DNA of 64,000 nucleotides from Schistocephalus solidus (lineage: Eukaryota; Platyhelminthes; Cestoda; Diphyllobothriidea; Diphyllobothriidae): positions 1 through 64,000 of the forward strand of contig WEDG01006644.1 in NCBI GenBank assembly GCA_017591395.1, written 5' to 3'. The position numbers and the translations under genes are program-made. This document shows positions 41,690 through 53,810 of the stretch, in pieces. Each line of letters begins with the position of its first letter. The stretch's first letter is position 1. The notes under the pieces were generated by a model. That model was not told the origin of the DNA and searched no databases. It worked only from the letters and a program-made list of their open reading frames with translations.

Positions 41690-42420
41690 AGTAGACGCAG
41701 CACGCTTCACTGACTTCTCTTTAAATAGATTTGGGACAAAGGAATTTAAGGCTGAATTTTAAAATGGATTGAAAGTTTTTGTCCTCCGGGACACAAAGTG
41801 GTTGTTAAAAATTCTGCCTCACATTGGGTAAAGGTTGAGAGTGGCGTCTCACAAGGTTCCGTCTTAGGCCCAGTTCTCTTCATAGTCTATGTGAAGGACT
41901 GTCTGAATGATCTGGATTTTGAAGCCGTCATCTTCGCGGATGAAAATGAAATATGGGCGGACGTCAGTAGCGCTGATAAGGCAAAACGTTTTCAATCAAA
42001 TTTCGGCAAACTGATTTTTCTGGTTTACCAGGTGGCTTTTCAAGTTTAATGTACTCAAATGTGTCGTCCTACAGATTCGCGTCAGTTGGAAAGTATCTCC
42101 GACATACCAGTATTCTATTAATGACATTGTATGAAAAGATGTGGAAACGCACAACAGCGAGCTTGATGCAATCAGCATACTGTAAGAAGGCGGTCTAGCC
42201 GGCAATTAGTACGTTGCATTGAATCAGGCGTGCGAATTCTTCCCTAAACTCTCCCGAAAAATCCTCGGAAACTTCACGGGACCACATTTAGATTACAGAA
42301 TGTCAGCTTGGACACCATGGATGTAGAAGGATATTGACCTCCCCTAACAGGTGTAGTGGAGGACAATGAAGATGGTCAACAATCTAAAGGATTAACCGTA
42401 TCAGGAGAGGTTGAAGCAAT
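41690..42420 (+). mobile_element. LINE-C RT fragment
   Basis: The frame 41798-42049 carries VESGVSQGSVLGPVLFIVYV and LDFEAVIFADENEIW, the blocks around the YxDD site (here FADE). This matches the LINE-C RT at 12350-12450 (LDSTEVIFADEIKVW). Upstream ILKWIESFCPPGHKVVV is the usual preceding block. Both ends are truncated and the frame soon breaks. Confidence 0.65.
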
Positions 42421-42429
42421 TTGTTTCCC

Positions 42430-42890
42430 TGGCTTACAGGCACTCGCGGTGAAGCCTGTTCTGGACATTCTGGATTATCTGTGGCTACGGCTCCTCACTG
42501 AGATCGGAGGATTTCTTCGAGTTTGCCCGCACAACTCACCTGCGTTGTCATTGTTACAAGGTCAGAGGCGAACACACGCTTTTGGACCTCAGAAAGGTTT
42601 TCGTCAGCCAAGGAGTGCTACGACCATGAAACTTGCTACCAAGTGAGACGGTTTGCGCCAACAGCATATCTGATAGTAAAAGAAGGCTTCACGGCATAAT
42701 ATTTGACAAAAGACGTCTATCACATCTTGTCATCCTACAGTCAGTCTTGTAAAATCTTTCTGGCTCTACGCTTCTTTCGCACTATTTCGCATTTAACAGC
42801 AACGAGTTGCCTTAAATTGTGTTCTGTTTCGACTCGAACACATTTAAAATGTCTTAAACTATATAGTGACTGTAAATATGTAACAGTTAC
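42430..42890 (+). repeat. dispersed repeat E, copy 2
   Basis: Aligns over about 450 bases with 3170-3640 on the same strand, including TTCTGGACATTCTGGATTA and TTAAAATGTCTTAAACTATA. Here it is not between inverted-repeat arms, so it is a repeat in its own right. Confidence 0.6.
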
Positions 42891-42955
42891 TTTCATTAAT
42901 ATGGTCATCAAGTACATTGCATGTAACCTTCAAAATATAAAATATGCTACCACGA

Positions 42956-44500
42956 TAGTTCGACTGTCGTAGTCCGACGATGTCCACCGTATGCTCCATG
43001 GAAGGGTGGAGCAGGGACGGTGACTTGCGCGTGAATTAGTTTTAAGTGATAGTAGCCTTGCGCTGAAGCTACCGCACTCTCTCCTGCTCCCCCACCTGAG
43101 CCCGGGGTCAAGACAGAGTCAAGAAGACCGGAGGCGGGAGAGGACGCAGGTGGCTGGCGCGGCCGTGTCCCCTAAGTCCTAGCCACCCCTAGTCGTGACA
43201 CCACACCTCCCATGTTCGGCATTTGTTAGCGAAACGAAACCCGAATAACGCATGCCGTGCCATGATGTGGCCCCCGTGTTGGTCCAACGCATCTACCACG
43301 TGGCCCGTTTAGGGGGCAAACACACACACACGACAGTTCGACGGTCGTAGTCCGACGATGTCCACCGTATGCTCCATGGGAAGTGCAGCAGGGACGGTGA
43401 CTTGCGCGTGATTTAGTTTAAAGTGATAGCAGACTTGCGCTGCAGCTACCGCACTCTCTCCTCCTCCCCTACCTGAGAGCGGTGTGAAGACAGAGTCAAG
43501 AAGACCGGAGGCGGGAGAGGACGCAGGTGGCTGGCGCGGCCGGGTCCCCTAAGTCCTAGCCACCCCTAGGAGTGCCACCACACCTCCATGTTCGGCATTT
43601 GTTATGGGAGCGCAACCCGAATAACACCTGCCGTGCCCTGATGTGGCCCCCGTGTTGGTCCAACGTATCTACCACGTGGCCCGTTTAGGAGACACACACA
43701 CACGGCAGTGCGACCGTCAATTTCGACGAGGTCCACCGTATGCTCCACACCAGGTGGTGCACGGACGGTGACTTGCGCGTGAATTAGTTTTAAGTGATAG
43801 TAGCCTTGCGCTGCAGCTACCGCACTCTCTCCTGCTCCCCCACCTGAGCCCTGTGTCAAGACAGAGTCAAGAAAACCGGAGGCGGGAGAGGACGCAGGTG
43901 GCTGGCGCGGCCGGAGCTGCCCATGGGCGTGCCACCACACCTGGCTTGGATCCCACGGAGTGGGAGTGCCATAAAGGCCACATTAAGAAGGAGCCATTGC
44001 AACCTAACTCTCAGTCCGCCAGTCAGCCACTCCACACAAAACACACATTGGGCTGACCACGCGGTCCGAGTTATCCCGTCAGTTGGCAACCTTCCAAGCC
44101 ACGGCTTTCAGCGCACCGTGATAATTTCAAGCGCGTCAGATTGTGTATATTGAGGAAAATACGCTGAGCTCTCGACCTCACTCTCTCCCCCACCGCCACA
44201 ATCAGACCACTGTCCGAGCCGGTCAGTTGTCTGATGCTGAAGCGGGCGCAGCTGCTGGTGACCTCGTCTACGTGTACTACGTACACGACCTGGCCCCCTA
44301 ACACAAGCACCAGGATATCACACAACAGGGGGTTGAACGGCTTACATCTCACATGTGTGAGATAGCCAGAGGTCACGTTAAGAAGGAGCCACCGCAGCCT
44401 GACTCTCAGACCACCAGTCAGCCACTCCACACAACACACATTTGACTAACTGCGAGGTCTGAGTGAAATTGTCAGTTGGAAACCTTCCAACCATTATAAA
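42956..44500 (+). repeat. tandem array of repeat R: two short units and one long unit
   Basis: Unit 1 (about 42956-43329) and unit 2 (about 43330-43701) are near-identical copies of about 370 bases. Each begins GTAGTCCGACGATGTCCACC, carries GGGACGGTGACTTGCGCGTG, and ends GGCCCGTTTAGG before a short (CA)n run. Unit 3 (about 43702-44500) starts the same way but switches after TGGCTGGCGCGGCCGG into the long-form tail with CCTAACTCTCAGTCCGCCAG. An inverted R start follows at 44505-44590. No protein function is implied; long frames here are a by-product of GC-rich repeat sequence. Confidence 0.78.
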
Positions 44501-44590
44501 CTTAATCACGAACAAGTCACCGTCCCTGCACCACCATGCTGTAGGGGCACACGGTGCTCATCGTTCAAATCGACGATGGAACGGCCATGG

Positions 44591-45339
44591 AAAACACAAA
44601 TCTTCTAATAAACCCATAGTTACAATGTCGACTATATGAAATAATTTGACAGCTTCTACTACTACTACTTGTCATATTTCAGTACCTTTTCTATGGAGTT
44701 TCTTACTAAATAAATTTCATCGCATACGCTAACCGACATCAAGCATGCCACTCACCAGATGCTTGTTAAGCAGCAATTGCAATTACACGTAATTATACTA
44801 CTCGCCATATGTGCGTAGTCGTTTGTGTTTACTATTTTCTACCAGTCGATGGCTGCTTGCTTTCCACATGAAATTATATAAGCAAACTCTTTTTCAATTT
44901 CCCTAATGTATCAATTTTTTTCTTAGCCAAACTGTAACCAATAGAGAGTTCAAAGGCGTTTAATTATCTTTCCTTTAATTTACTGAACTGAACTAAACCC
45001 ACAACCATTTCACCTCCACCAGCCAGGGTCAGATTGTTAAGAATTTAATGGCAAATTAAATATGGACTTTTTTGAAGTACCAGGCAGAATTTGCTGCTGC
45101 CACTGGGTTTGTTTCAAATCATCGTACACAAAGATAAACTTTGTCAAGAATAGTTAAGAGAACATGAAATATTTCTGCAAATAAGAAGGAAGTTATATAA
45201 TTGAAACTTTGCCTCTGTCATTGTAACAGACTCTCAGCATTTTCTTGGCGGGTCTTTGTGGTAAAAACAATACGTGACCTTTTATATAAATATAACGATG
45301 AGATCGAGGGTTAGCTACCAGGTCAGGATCTTATAGAAT
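44591..45339. other. no gene recognised; AT-rich spacer
   Basis: AT-rich sequence with no supported exon, RNA or named repeat. Confidence 0.45.
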
Positions 45340-45880
45340 TCATGGGGCATTGCCTCAAGACCTCCTTCGCCTTCGAATAGAGCCCCAATTGAATTTCCAA
45401 TCTCTGGGCTCCTTGTCAAAGTGATCCTGTAATAACTCGAGGGACGGTTTTTCGAAGAGTAGAAACCCAAATTTTGGGCACGCTACGTTGACGAATCTTT
45501 CTTAGTCATCGATCAGCATAGAAGCATCTACTATAAAAATCGCCTGAGCTCGATTTTACCGAACCTACAGCTTCCGATTGGAGAAGTGTAAGGTGGACTT
45601 CCATTCTTGGATGCTCGCGTATGCGACCAACCGAACGGAAAGATAGTGAAATCAATCTGCCTAAAACCAAACAGCAAATTCTGAGTTACAACTGCAACCA
45701 CCCGGTGCAGCGCAAAAGAAGTTGTTAAATCCCTCTATGACGACAGACAGAAATTCACTGCAGCAAGCCAGCCACAAAAGGGAACGAGGTGAAGCTTTTT
45801 GGAAACATTTTAGCCATTAAGTTTCAATCAACCGAATCGATTGCCACAGGATACGTGAAATGAAGAGAGGTGCCGACTAA
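45340..45880 (+). mobile_element. Penelope-like element RT fragment
   Basis: One plus-strand frame, interrupted by a few stops, reads APIEFPISGLLVKVIL, then KPKFWARYVDESFLVID, LQLPIGEV, LPFLDARVCDQPNGKIV and KEVVKSLYD. The order 'SPISGL ... FWxRYVDDTF ... LPFLDxxV' is characteristic of Penelope-like RTs; the second Asp of the YVDD site is Glu here. No other Penelope part is visible, so this is a short dead relic of a retroelement class different from the LINEs around it. Confidence 0.65.
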
Positions 45881-45939
45881 AATCATGGTGGAGCATTCCG
45901 TAGATGAAAAGGGGACTCTTTTACCATGGCTAGTAAAAT

Positions 45940-46400
45940 AAGATAAATAAATCAAGTGTACTTTAATGTCAGTTTACAGGCAAGATCAGAAGAAATATGC
46001 AGTAAGAATTAGGCTATAAGTGAAAAAAACTGCGGGAAGGAATATAGTTATAAGCGTGTTTCCTAAATTAATGTTATTTAAGAGCAAAACTACTGCCCGT
46101 GAGATGATAGCATTTCAGAACGGGGAAAGGTTAGCAAAAGTGTGCTATTTTTGCAGTCTTTCTGCATTTTTAAGGTGCATCCGCGGACGGATGCTCGCTT
46201 TCTGCTGACGAATTCGCCGGTTGGGGGCTACATAGTCAGCGCCATCGCCTTCAATTTAAAGCCCTGTAAACAGGCTCCGGTGCCACGCACTCCATCGAGC
46301 CGGAAGACGCATTTGACCGCGTCCGCACCTATAATTCATGGAAGCTGTTCTAAATGCAGAAAACTAAAGAGAGTTCGCTTAAACATACAATAGGTTTGCA
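45940..46400 (-). mobile_element. LINE-A 3' end, 5'-truncated
   Basis: The left end AAATAAATCAAGTG followed by GTCAGTTTACAGGCAAG is the minus-strand 3' terminus of LINE-A, as at 57421. Bases 46260-46370 match the complement-strand equivalent at 57700-57830. Confidence 0.55.
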
Positions 46401-46589
46401 GGAGATTTCTATTATGGGGTGATGTTTACCATAATACTATGGCGTTTACCGAAAATAGGGGTTTCGGTGTCCAATTTTCGTATTTATAATAATCGCTAGA
46501 GATTTTTTTCCTAAAATTAACTATATGTGAAACCTATGTACACCCAGGTTTTTAAAATATCCTAGATACCATTAATTTTTCTAAATGAT

Positions 46590-48870
46590 CTGAGCTGGCG
46601 CACTCTCCAATGTGGGATATTCCTATTTTAGACCTGATTTTCGCAAACGACATTGCTCCACTCTTCGTTGGTTTAAAGCAGGAACTCTTCCGAAGTGATC
46701 ATACATTAATTGACTGTTGCTTTCCGCTTGGCTCTTCAAAAAAGGATATCACCGTTCGTAACTATAATGCTTTTTACCTTGCAGATATTAGGTTAATCAA
46801 GAACGTTTTTGACTCATTGGACTGGCAGCACTCCTCTACATGAAAAAACACATCATGTCTTTGTGACTCCATGTCCTTCGTTTCAATAAAATCCTGGAAT
46901 TTGTGCCAAATAAAATGGTAAAGCCCTACGCTTCGGAATCCACCGTTCCCCAATTTTGCCAAGCCTAAAGAAATTAAGGAGGCAGTTAAAAGGTCAATCC
47001 ACTAGTTCGTTAGCTGTGAATCTAAGGATCGCAGAGATTTGCAAATGAGCCTGTAAGATTCCTCTTGCACGTGACAGACAGAGGGAATCTGGTGCACTGC
47101 AAAATCTGTTGCTTAACTGTTCCTACGTCAGTCATCGTCTAAATGAGGCTTTTGAAATGTCTCAATTACTAAATGAAGGTAAGCACTTCGTTCTCGAAGA
47201 CTCTGACCAGGCTGAACTGTTTAGTGCTTTCTTTACAAAACATCTTACGATGGAATCTGAAAAGGTTCCTACATTTCAGTCATTCCCATTCAATTGTATC
47301 AGCACAAGTGATTTCTACTTAGAATTTATTCGTCTAAAAATCTAATAGACTACAAACTCAGTTATCAAGAGAGAGCAGAGCTTTCTCCGATTGCTTAGAC
47401 ATATATTCTCATTTTATCTCTTAAATGGATTCTTTCCTGACTCATGGATGATATATATTATGCTTCCTGTCTTCAAGTCACGATTTCGTTCGGACGTAAA
47501 TAATTATCGAAGCGTTCAAAAAACCCCGGCTCTAGTAAAACTTCTTGAACAAAATTATTTTTAATCAAATTCTCGACTTGTACGTAGAAATTAGGCTCTT
47601 AAGCGACTCAATATATGGTTTTCTACCTGGAAGATCATACGAAGTGTGTCACTAAGCTTTTCTTAACCTTGTCACTTCCCTTCGTAATGACCTGAAGTCA
47701 GTGGTTGTGATCTACTTTGACCTGAGCAAAGCCTTTGACAAGGTACCGCACAGACGTCTTCTGGTGAAACAAGAAACTCTCGGCATCCGGCCTCCTCTCC
47801 CTGACTTGTCTAACCGCAGCCAGAAGGTCTTAGTAGGTAATAGCTATTCGACGCCTCAGCCGATCACGAGTGGCGTTTTTCAAGGCACGGTTCTAGGTCC
47901 CCTTCCCTTCGTTCTGTACATAAACGAAATTTCAACTTTACTCACAAATTCACACCATTTCCTTTACGCTGACGATCTCAAGTGCATTTATTCATTTTCT
48001 AAAGACACTGCGAATAGTTGCGTTGATAAAATCAACACTGATCTACTTATACTCTCACTTTGGACCTGTAGTTGGCAGATGGAATTTTCTCCATCCAAGT
48101 GTAGTTTCATGTGTTTTGGCCCCACCAAGCTTCCTGAACCCCTAGAATTTCAAAAAAGTACACTTTTAGAACGATCAACCATAAAAGACTTAGGTCTAAG
48201 TTACACGAATAAGCTAGCATTATCGCCTCATGCAGATCGAATTTCTGCAAAGACTGCATAGATATGTGGTTTTATATCACATAATTTCTTCCTTCCGGAA
48301 ATAAATTTAAATCTATACCGCATGTTTGTTCTTCCTATCCTAGAATACTGCTATCCCCTCTTTGTGCTGATGAATGCCTTTGAATGCAGTAAGATTGAAA
48401 AAGTTCAGAGGGTTTTTACTCGAAGACTATTTCCTCTTCCTGGATCCAGTATCTCTTATACGGATAGATGCAAGTTAGCAAACATTAAAATTCTGTGGGT
48501 TAGAAGACTCGAAGCCGGTCTCTGCTTCCTGTTTTCGCGTTAACTCTAGCCCAAATCTCCCAGGAATTAACGCTCTAACTCCGGTAGATCAACCCTATGC
48601 CACTCGTAATTCCTCCCTGATCATTTCACCACCATTTAGCTCCACAAATAACCGTTCTCAGTTTTTTACCTCCAAATATGCTTTCATATGGAATAATCTG
48701 CCGCTGGAAATAAGGTTTTCGTCTACATTAGCTATTTTCAAAACCAAAATAGGCAAACATTTAATTTCGGAAGATATGAAGTCCTTATTGTCTGTTTCCT
48801 TCCCAAAGTCACAACTTTTGGATTTTAAAAAGGCTCCTCCTGGTAACATTATATTTGTTTCTAAATAGCT
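46590..48870 (+). mobile_element. LINE-B copy from the end of the endonuclease to the 3' end
   Basis: 46610-46843 carries the endonuclease tail ILDLIFANDIAP and FRSDHTLIDCCF (the SDH motif). 47109-47345 is a linker. 47701-48261 is an RT frame with VIYFDLSKAFDKVPHRRLL, SGVFQGTVLGPLPFVLYI and FLYADDLKCIYSFSKD (YADD site), then TIKDLGLSYTNKLALSPHAD. 48322-48543 is the thumb (YRMFVLPILEYCYPL). Stops separate these parts. Fragments of the same family are at 730-1520 and 49640-49980. By motif it belongs to the Jockey/CR1 group. Confidence 0.82.
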
Positions 48871-49190
48871 ACTCGACACCTCAGGCGATCACGAGTGGCG
48901 ATTTTTCAAGGCACGGTTCTAGGTCCCCTCCTCTTCATTCTTTACATAAACGAAATTCAGTAGTACTCAAAAATTCACAAAATTGAATTCACACTGATGA
49001 TCCCAAGGACATTTTCTCATCTTCTAAATGCGTCGCCAATGATTGCGTTGATAAAATTAACCATCATAGCTAAATCTCATATAACTTAACGCTCACACTC
49101 CTGTAGATCGACCTTATGCTCCTCGTAATTCCTCAGTGATAATTTCACTATGCTCTAGCTCCACAATTAACTGTTCTCGTTTTTTTGCTT
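48871..49190 (+). mobile_element. LINE-B, second internally deleted copy in tandem
   Basis: Directly after the first copy the sequence returns to the RT middle: CGATCACGAGTGGCG, CAAGGCACGGTTCTAGGTCC and TTACATAAACGAAATT repeat 47861-47930. Within 150 bases it jumps to the 3' region (CTCGTAATTCCTC). The RT in between is deleted. Confidence 0.6.
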
Positions 49191-49639
49191 CCAAAGAAAT
49201 AAATAAATTGGATATTTAAGGCCCAGAGGGCACATTTATTTTTAACTTAATATTGTGGTGTAAGTAAATACAAAGTGGAACTTGCTGCTCTGTGTGAACA
49301 AACATACGAAGCATCTTAAGGGAGTAGTATGGTTGGCATATGTGGTTAATAACGATTCGGCAGTTTTAAAACAATAGTCAACAACTTTTTGATGATATGG
49401 TGAACTAGTAAAGTAGCCGTGAAAAAACTCCTATCGGTAAAATCGGTGGCAGAGTTCAGCGAGCCCCCAATTTAAAAAATAACTATGCGAAAAAACTGCA
49501 TCCCTAAAAAAATAGTAGTAGCTACATTTCGTACGATTCAGTGAAATGGGATCGTTATGTTGATGACAAAATGCGAGGGTTCGGAAAACTCTTTGTCGAG
49601 GGAGAGATCACATAACAGCCGGAGCTACTGTTTACAAAC

Positions 49640-49980
49640 ATCTGGGAGGTGAGACAGGAGGAGCTCATTGTAGACACAGGATCGAAACGAAGAGGGGACA
49701 GTAGAGATCACGAGATCATCACCGAGATGCGAAAGTGCTGACTCCATAATCATCCGACAAGGTGGCGAAAACAGCAGAACCCGCTACGATCCTCAACAGA
49801 AACCGCAAAGACCATTGTCAGTGCCGTAAAAATGGAGGAACGTATCAAGGTTGTCAGCATTTAGCGAAGATGGTAGGAAAGGAGAGGACAAAAAAGTAAC
49901 TGTGAAGATTGACTCTGCAGATTAAAATGTAAAATTATTTAGAAACAAATGTAATATAACGTATTTCCTTCATCTGTGTT
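49640..49980 (-). mobile_element. LINE-B 3'-region fragment, minus strand
   Basis: Matches 740-1060 closely, for example GATCACGAGATCATCACCGA and AAGATTGACTCTGC. It is in the same orientation as that copy. It marks the end of a minus-strand LINE-B remnant. No coding frame remains. Confidence 0.5.
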
Positions 49981-49999
49981 GCTGAAAATGAATTCCGGA

Positions 50000-51880
50000 A
50001 AAATGAGATGGCAGGACTGACATGACTTCCTAGATAAGAAAGCATGTTGGAAAGGAAGTATGAGGTTGGTGTTTGTCAACTTATTTAGTATTTGATTGAT
50101 AATTATTTTTCTAGAATTTTGACAATTGTCGTTGTTCTATGAATACTACGATAGCTTTCGATATTAGATCGGTTACCGTTTTTATGGATCAGTACAATGC
50201 TGAAGTATTTTCATATGTCTGGAAAAATTGCATTTGCTTGAAGAAACGATAATAGTCTAGCGAGGAGTATTGGGGCATATATTTATGGTTAATTATACAT
50301 GGAGGGATTTTATCTGTCCCATAGGAGGGAGACTTTAGAAGTTGTCGGATAGCTGTTTTTTCTGTTTATTCACTACAATTGCTCTCACTAAGGGTGCAGA
50401 TGGTTAGTTCGGTTGGTTTTAGGATAGGTTCATATGCTGCCGTAAAGTTGGCGGATAAGTACTTGTTGAATAGATTCACTATTTGATTGTCGCTTGATAT
50501 TATTTGTTCTGAGTCCGTGATCATAATTTTAGGCCCTGATTTTCGGTAATTTTTCATTTTCTTTTGAAAAATTTAGACTGCTTGTATTGGAATTCAAGCG
50601 CTCGGTGTTCTACAGCTATCAGATTTTTGGTTCCATTTTTGTAGCTAGGTCATGAATTACTGTAATTCGTCGCAGTGTGGATACGTAACTAACACGGGGG
50701 TTATGTAGTTGTTTTTTAGTTTTTTAAGTCGCTTCGAGAGAAAAAGTTGGTAATTTTGACGTTTTACAGGGGTAGCGTTCTTTAACTAGGGTATCTTAAT
50801 ACCGTTTGGGGTAGAGTAAAGAAGGTTAATTTCTTTTGTGGGGTATGTTGTTAGAAGGTATGAGCTCCAGTCTAGTGATCTGATATAGCTGTTCATTGAG
50901 CGCTGGTCAAGTTTTTGAGGATTTATGTGACTGATGTTAGAAACATGTTCTGGTTTTATGTTAAGTAGGAGCATGGTTATATTGTTTTGTTATCATTAAT
51001 AAACGTAATCGTGTCATAGTGCATACATATAGGCCAAATATCATTGGTGAGAATAATGTCGTGTATGCATATTGTTCAGGAGTTCATGAAAGTGGTTCGT
51101 GTCTTCGATATAACGATCTACGGGAGTCGTAGCTGGTGATTCAGGTAGTCCCTGTATTATGAAACCTTTTTTTCTGTCCGTGGCATTTTTTGTACCTACG
51201 ACGCTGTCTTCCACTATCTGGTGGGAAGGTTTTACGTTGCGCACTGGTGATGATATAGCGGATGCTGATTGGCTATGTGTTGGCTTTGATCCGGTATTTT
51301 GGTTTCAGCGAATTCCACGGGTTCAACGATTTTGAATCGCAGGTGGTATTTCCGGTTGGGGGATCAAAATCGCTGCTTTTGCGTGGTGTGTGAATCTCAG
51401 TATTTCCTGAGGAGGACAAGGCAATGGTAAAAGCCCCGTGTTCGAGCTTTTTTTGAGGAATCTCTCTAAGTCGGTTGTCCATTGGCTTTTTCCTTCTTAG
51501 TGTCAGTTTTGCGTTTTGGACGGCTTTTTTGTTTTACGCGGATTGTTTTTGTCCTACACCATTGATACTTGTTGTTCGGTAGTCGTAGCAGCTGTTAAAG
51601 TTGTTGTTGGGATACCCTTTGATCGAGTATCAATGGTTTTGCTCCTGGTACGTCGCTCAGTGGACTCTTGAGTGGCATCTACTGCTTTAGAGGTGCCTTT
51701 TAGCGCAGATTTTAGTTGCATTATCTCATCCTCGAGCTGGTTTAGCTTCATGGACAGTTTCTGATAGCCGCCACAAATGGCAGTGTCGTCAATAGCGTGC
51801 ATATTAATTTGAGAGAGCGCCCGCCGCAGTGATGAGGTGGTCGAGTGGTTAGCGACCGTCGCCATCGAGTTGGTGGTCGT
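50000..51880 (-). mobile_element. LINE-G: ORF1-type LINE, decayed
   Basis: Minus-strand parts: 51865-51554 is an ORF1 start with a coiled coil (KLNQLEDEIMQLKSALKG). 51244-51041 has DRKKGFIIQGLPESPATT, the conserved block of LINE ORF1 proteins seen also at 60991. 50974-50786 and 50557-50366 are endonuclease-RT linker parts (SGPKIMITDSEQIISSDNQ, VNLFNKYL). The RT core is missing or unreadable after about 50300. Truncated toward its 3' side. Confidence 0.5.
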
Positions 51881-51904
51881 GGGTTACATCCCGGCTTGTG
51901 GCAT
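51834..51904 (+). repeat. tRNA-like sequence at the 5' end of LINE-G
   Basis: Has an A-box-like AGGTGGTCGAGTGGTTAGCG and a B-box-like GTGGGTTACATCCCGGC. The B box departs from GGTTCGANTCC, so a working tRNA is unlikely. On the other strand it overlaps the LINE-G ORF1 start. It may be a SINE or an old tRNA. Confidence 0.35.
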
Positions 51905-52897
51905 GAGTTTTTGAATTCTTGTGTGGTGACTTAAGAATTAACGAGTTGCTAGGTGCAGGTTAACTCTACCAGCGGTTTTACACAAGCAGTATATTGATTA
52001 TCTACTTCACCTTTTTTGCAAATAAATGAAATCCCTCGAACTTTCTTAACTACATCTGCAAGTGGAAGTTGTTAAAAGTATTTGTTATAACGAGTTAATC
52101 GCTATAAACTTCACAATCAGTTAGACAGAATATGGAAAATGAATGACTCAGCCTGTTTTGCAAGTTCTCCTCAGAAAGCCTGATGAGCAGTTAGAGCCTG
52201 GATGGGACTGGTAGGTTGTGAAGACCAAGCCAAGATTTCCGGCAGATTGCTCTATTTGGAGAACTGTCGTAGTCGAACCAAAGTCATCAGAAACCCTGGA
52301 GAGCCGTTAGAGAATCGAATGGACTTGTAGGTTGTGTAGGCGGAGAATTACGACAGTGCTCGATTTGGAGAACTCTCCTGGACAAATTGTGAGGGTATCG
52401 AAGGCAGCTGGACGGAAGATTCAATAAATTGATTCAATAATTTGAACCAATTAATGTCTGTGGACTGTTTCTTTCAGTGCAAAGGCTCAATTAAAATCAG
52501 TCTTCTTGCTGCAATGTATCATGGAAAAACTTGGATCATTATTTGTAAAAAAGTTTGCCAATCCAGAGTGCTTGAAATATTATTTAATAATTCTTTTTTA
52601 ATAAATAAATAAATAGGTTTATTGATTTGGCACTGCTTGGGTGCCGTCAAATCTTTAGAAAACAGGAAATACCTAAAAAAACTCCTCTTTTTATTAAGCA
52701 CTTTAGCTTTGGTATGTTTGTTTGCTTAAATAGCAGTGTTCGAAATGACAAGTTTTTTTATGTAAAAAAATTTGTTTTCCAAGGGTAAGTAATAACAAAA
52801 TTTGAAGTTAAAACAGCTATACAGAATGGGGATGAATGCATCAGGTCAAGAATGGTTAGAGTCAAGACTAGTCTGTTATTGACGTTCGAGAGTATTC
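51905..52897. other. no gene recognised; partial direct repetition
   Basis: Two related stretches lie near 52180-52270 and 52295-52375 (both with GGTAGGTTGTGAAG- or TGTAGGTTGTGTAG-like words and GATTTGGAGAACT or TATTTGGAGAACT). They look like a diverged tandem duplication. A (AAAT)n run is at 52600. Confidence 0.4.
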
Positions 52898-53130
52898 ATT
52901 CAGTATCAGTATATTTCAGTATCAGTATCAGTATATTTGAGGGAGATGTAGGTGAGTCACCTTTGAATTCGACAGAGGTAGCAGCGTCTGCGGTCGATTC
53001 AAAGGGATAGGTACTTCCAAGCAGATGCGAGCGCAGTCGATTCTGGTGTGGGATCTGCCAACTAATTAGACTTAGTTGACTGATTGCTTAAAAAAAGGTG
53101 AAAATAGATTAGGAGCAGGAAGAGTTCAAC
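52898..53130 (-). mobile_element. LINE-C-like 3' end with a CAGTAT-repeat tail
   Basis: The left edge has repeated ATCAGTATCAGTATATT units followed by TGAGGGAGATGTAGGTGAGTC. The LINE-C 3' ends at 54843 and 55798 have the same layout: short repeat, then TTTATAAAGGGAAATATAGG or TTTATTGAGGGAAATAGG. Heavily 5'-truncated. Confidence 0.45.
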
Positions 53131-53432
53131 GGTAAGAAACTACCAATGTTCGATCTAGCTGCATGAAACGGCTAGTACCATTTGTTTCATAAAGCTATAT
53201 CAAAACCTAGGCGTGCGGCTCGTTGCGCATTCGAATTACGTAGAGCATAAACGATGTTAAACGGAAGAAATATACTAGTTACAGACTGAAAAAAATAATA
53301 CGCTTTACAAGTTATTTTTAAAGCAAATTGTTTAACAACCATAAAATTATATATAAAAATAAAGACGCCGTCCAGAAACATTTGAAAATGCAAAACTATC
53401 ATAAATTTTTAAATAAGTTTTAAAAACAATGT

Positions 53433-53810
53433 GCCCCCTAAACGGGCCACGGGGTAGATGCGTTGGACCAACACGAGGGCCACATTAGGGCACGGCAGGC
53501 GTTATTCGGGTTGCGCTCCCATAACAAATGCCGAATATGGAGGTGCGGTGGCACGCCTAGGGGCGGCTAGGACTAAGGGGGCCTAGCCGCGCCAGCCACC
53601 TGTGTCCTCTTTCATCTCCGGTCTTCTTGACACTGTCTTGACACCGGGCTCAGGTGGGGGGAGCAGGAGAGAGTGTGGTAGATGCAGCGCAGGTCTACTG
53701 TCACTTTTAACTAAATCACGCGCAAGTCACCGTCCCTGCTCCTCTTTCCCATGGAACACACGGGGGACATCGTCGGACTACGACGGCCGAACTGTCGTGT
53801 GTCCACTGTA
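53433..53810 (-). repeat. repeat R, short form, full unit, minus strand
   Basis: A complete short unit in reverse: it starts CCCCCTAAACGGGCCACGGG, has CACGCGCAAGTCACCGTCCC near 53720, and ends GACATCGTCGGACTACGACG. It defines the unit at about 375 bases, matching units 1 and 2 of the array at 42956. Confidence 0.75.

Noticed and set aside
42956..44500. CRISPR-like array
   Set aside because: Units are about 370 bases and adjoin without spacers; the window is eukaryotic.
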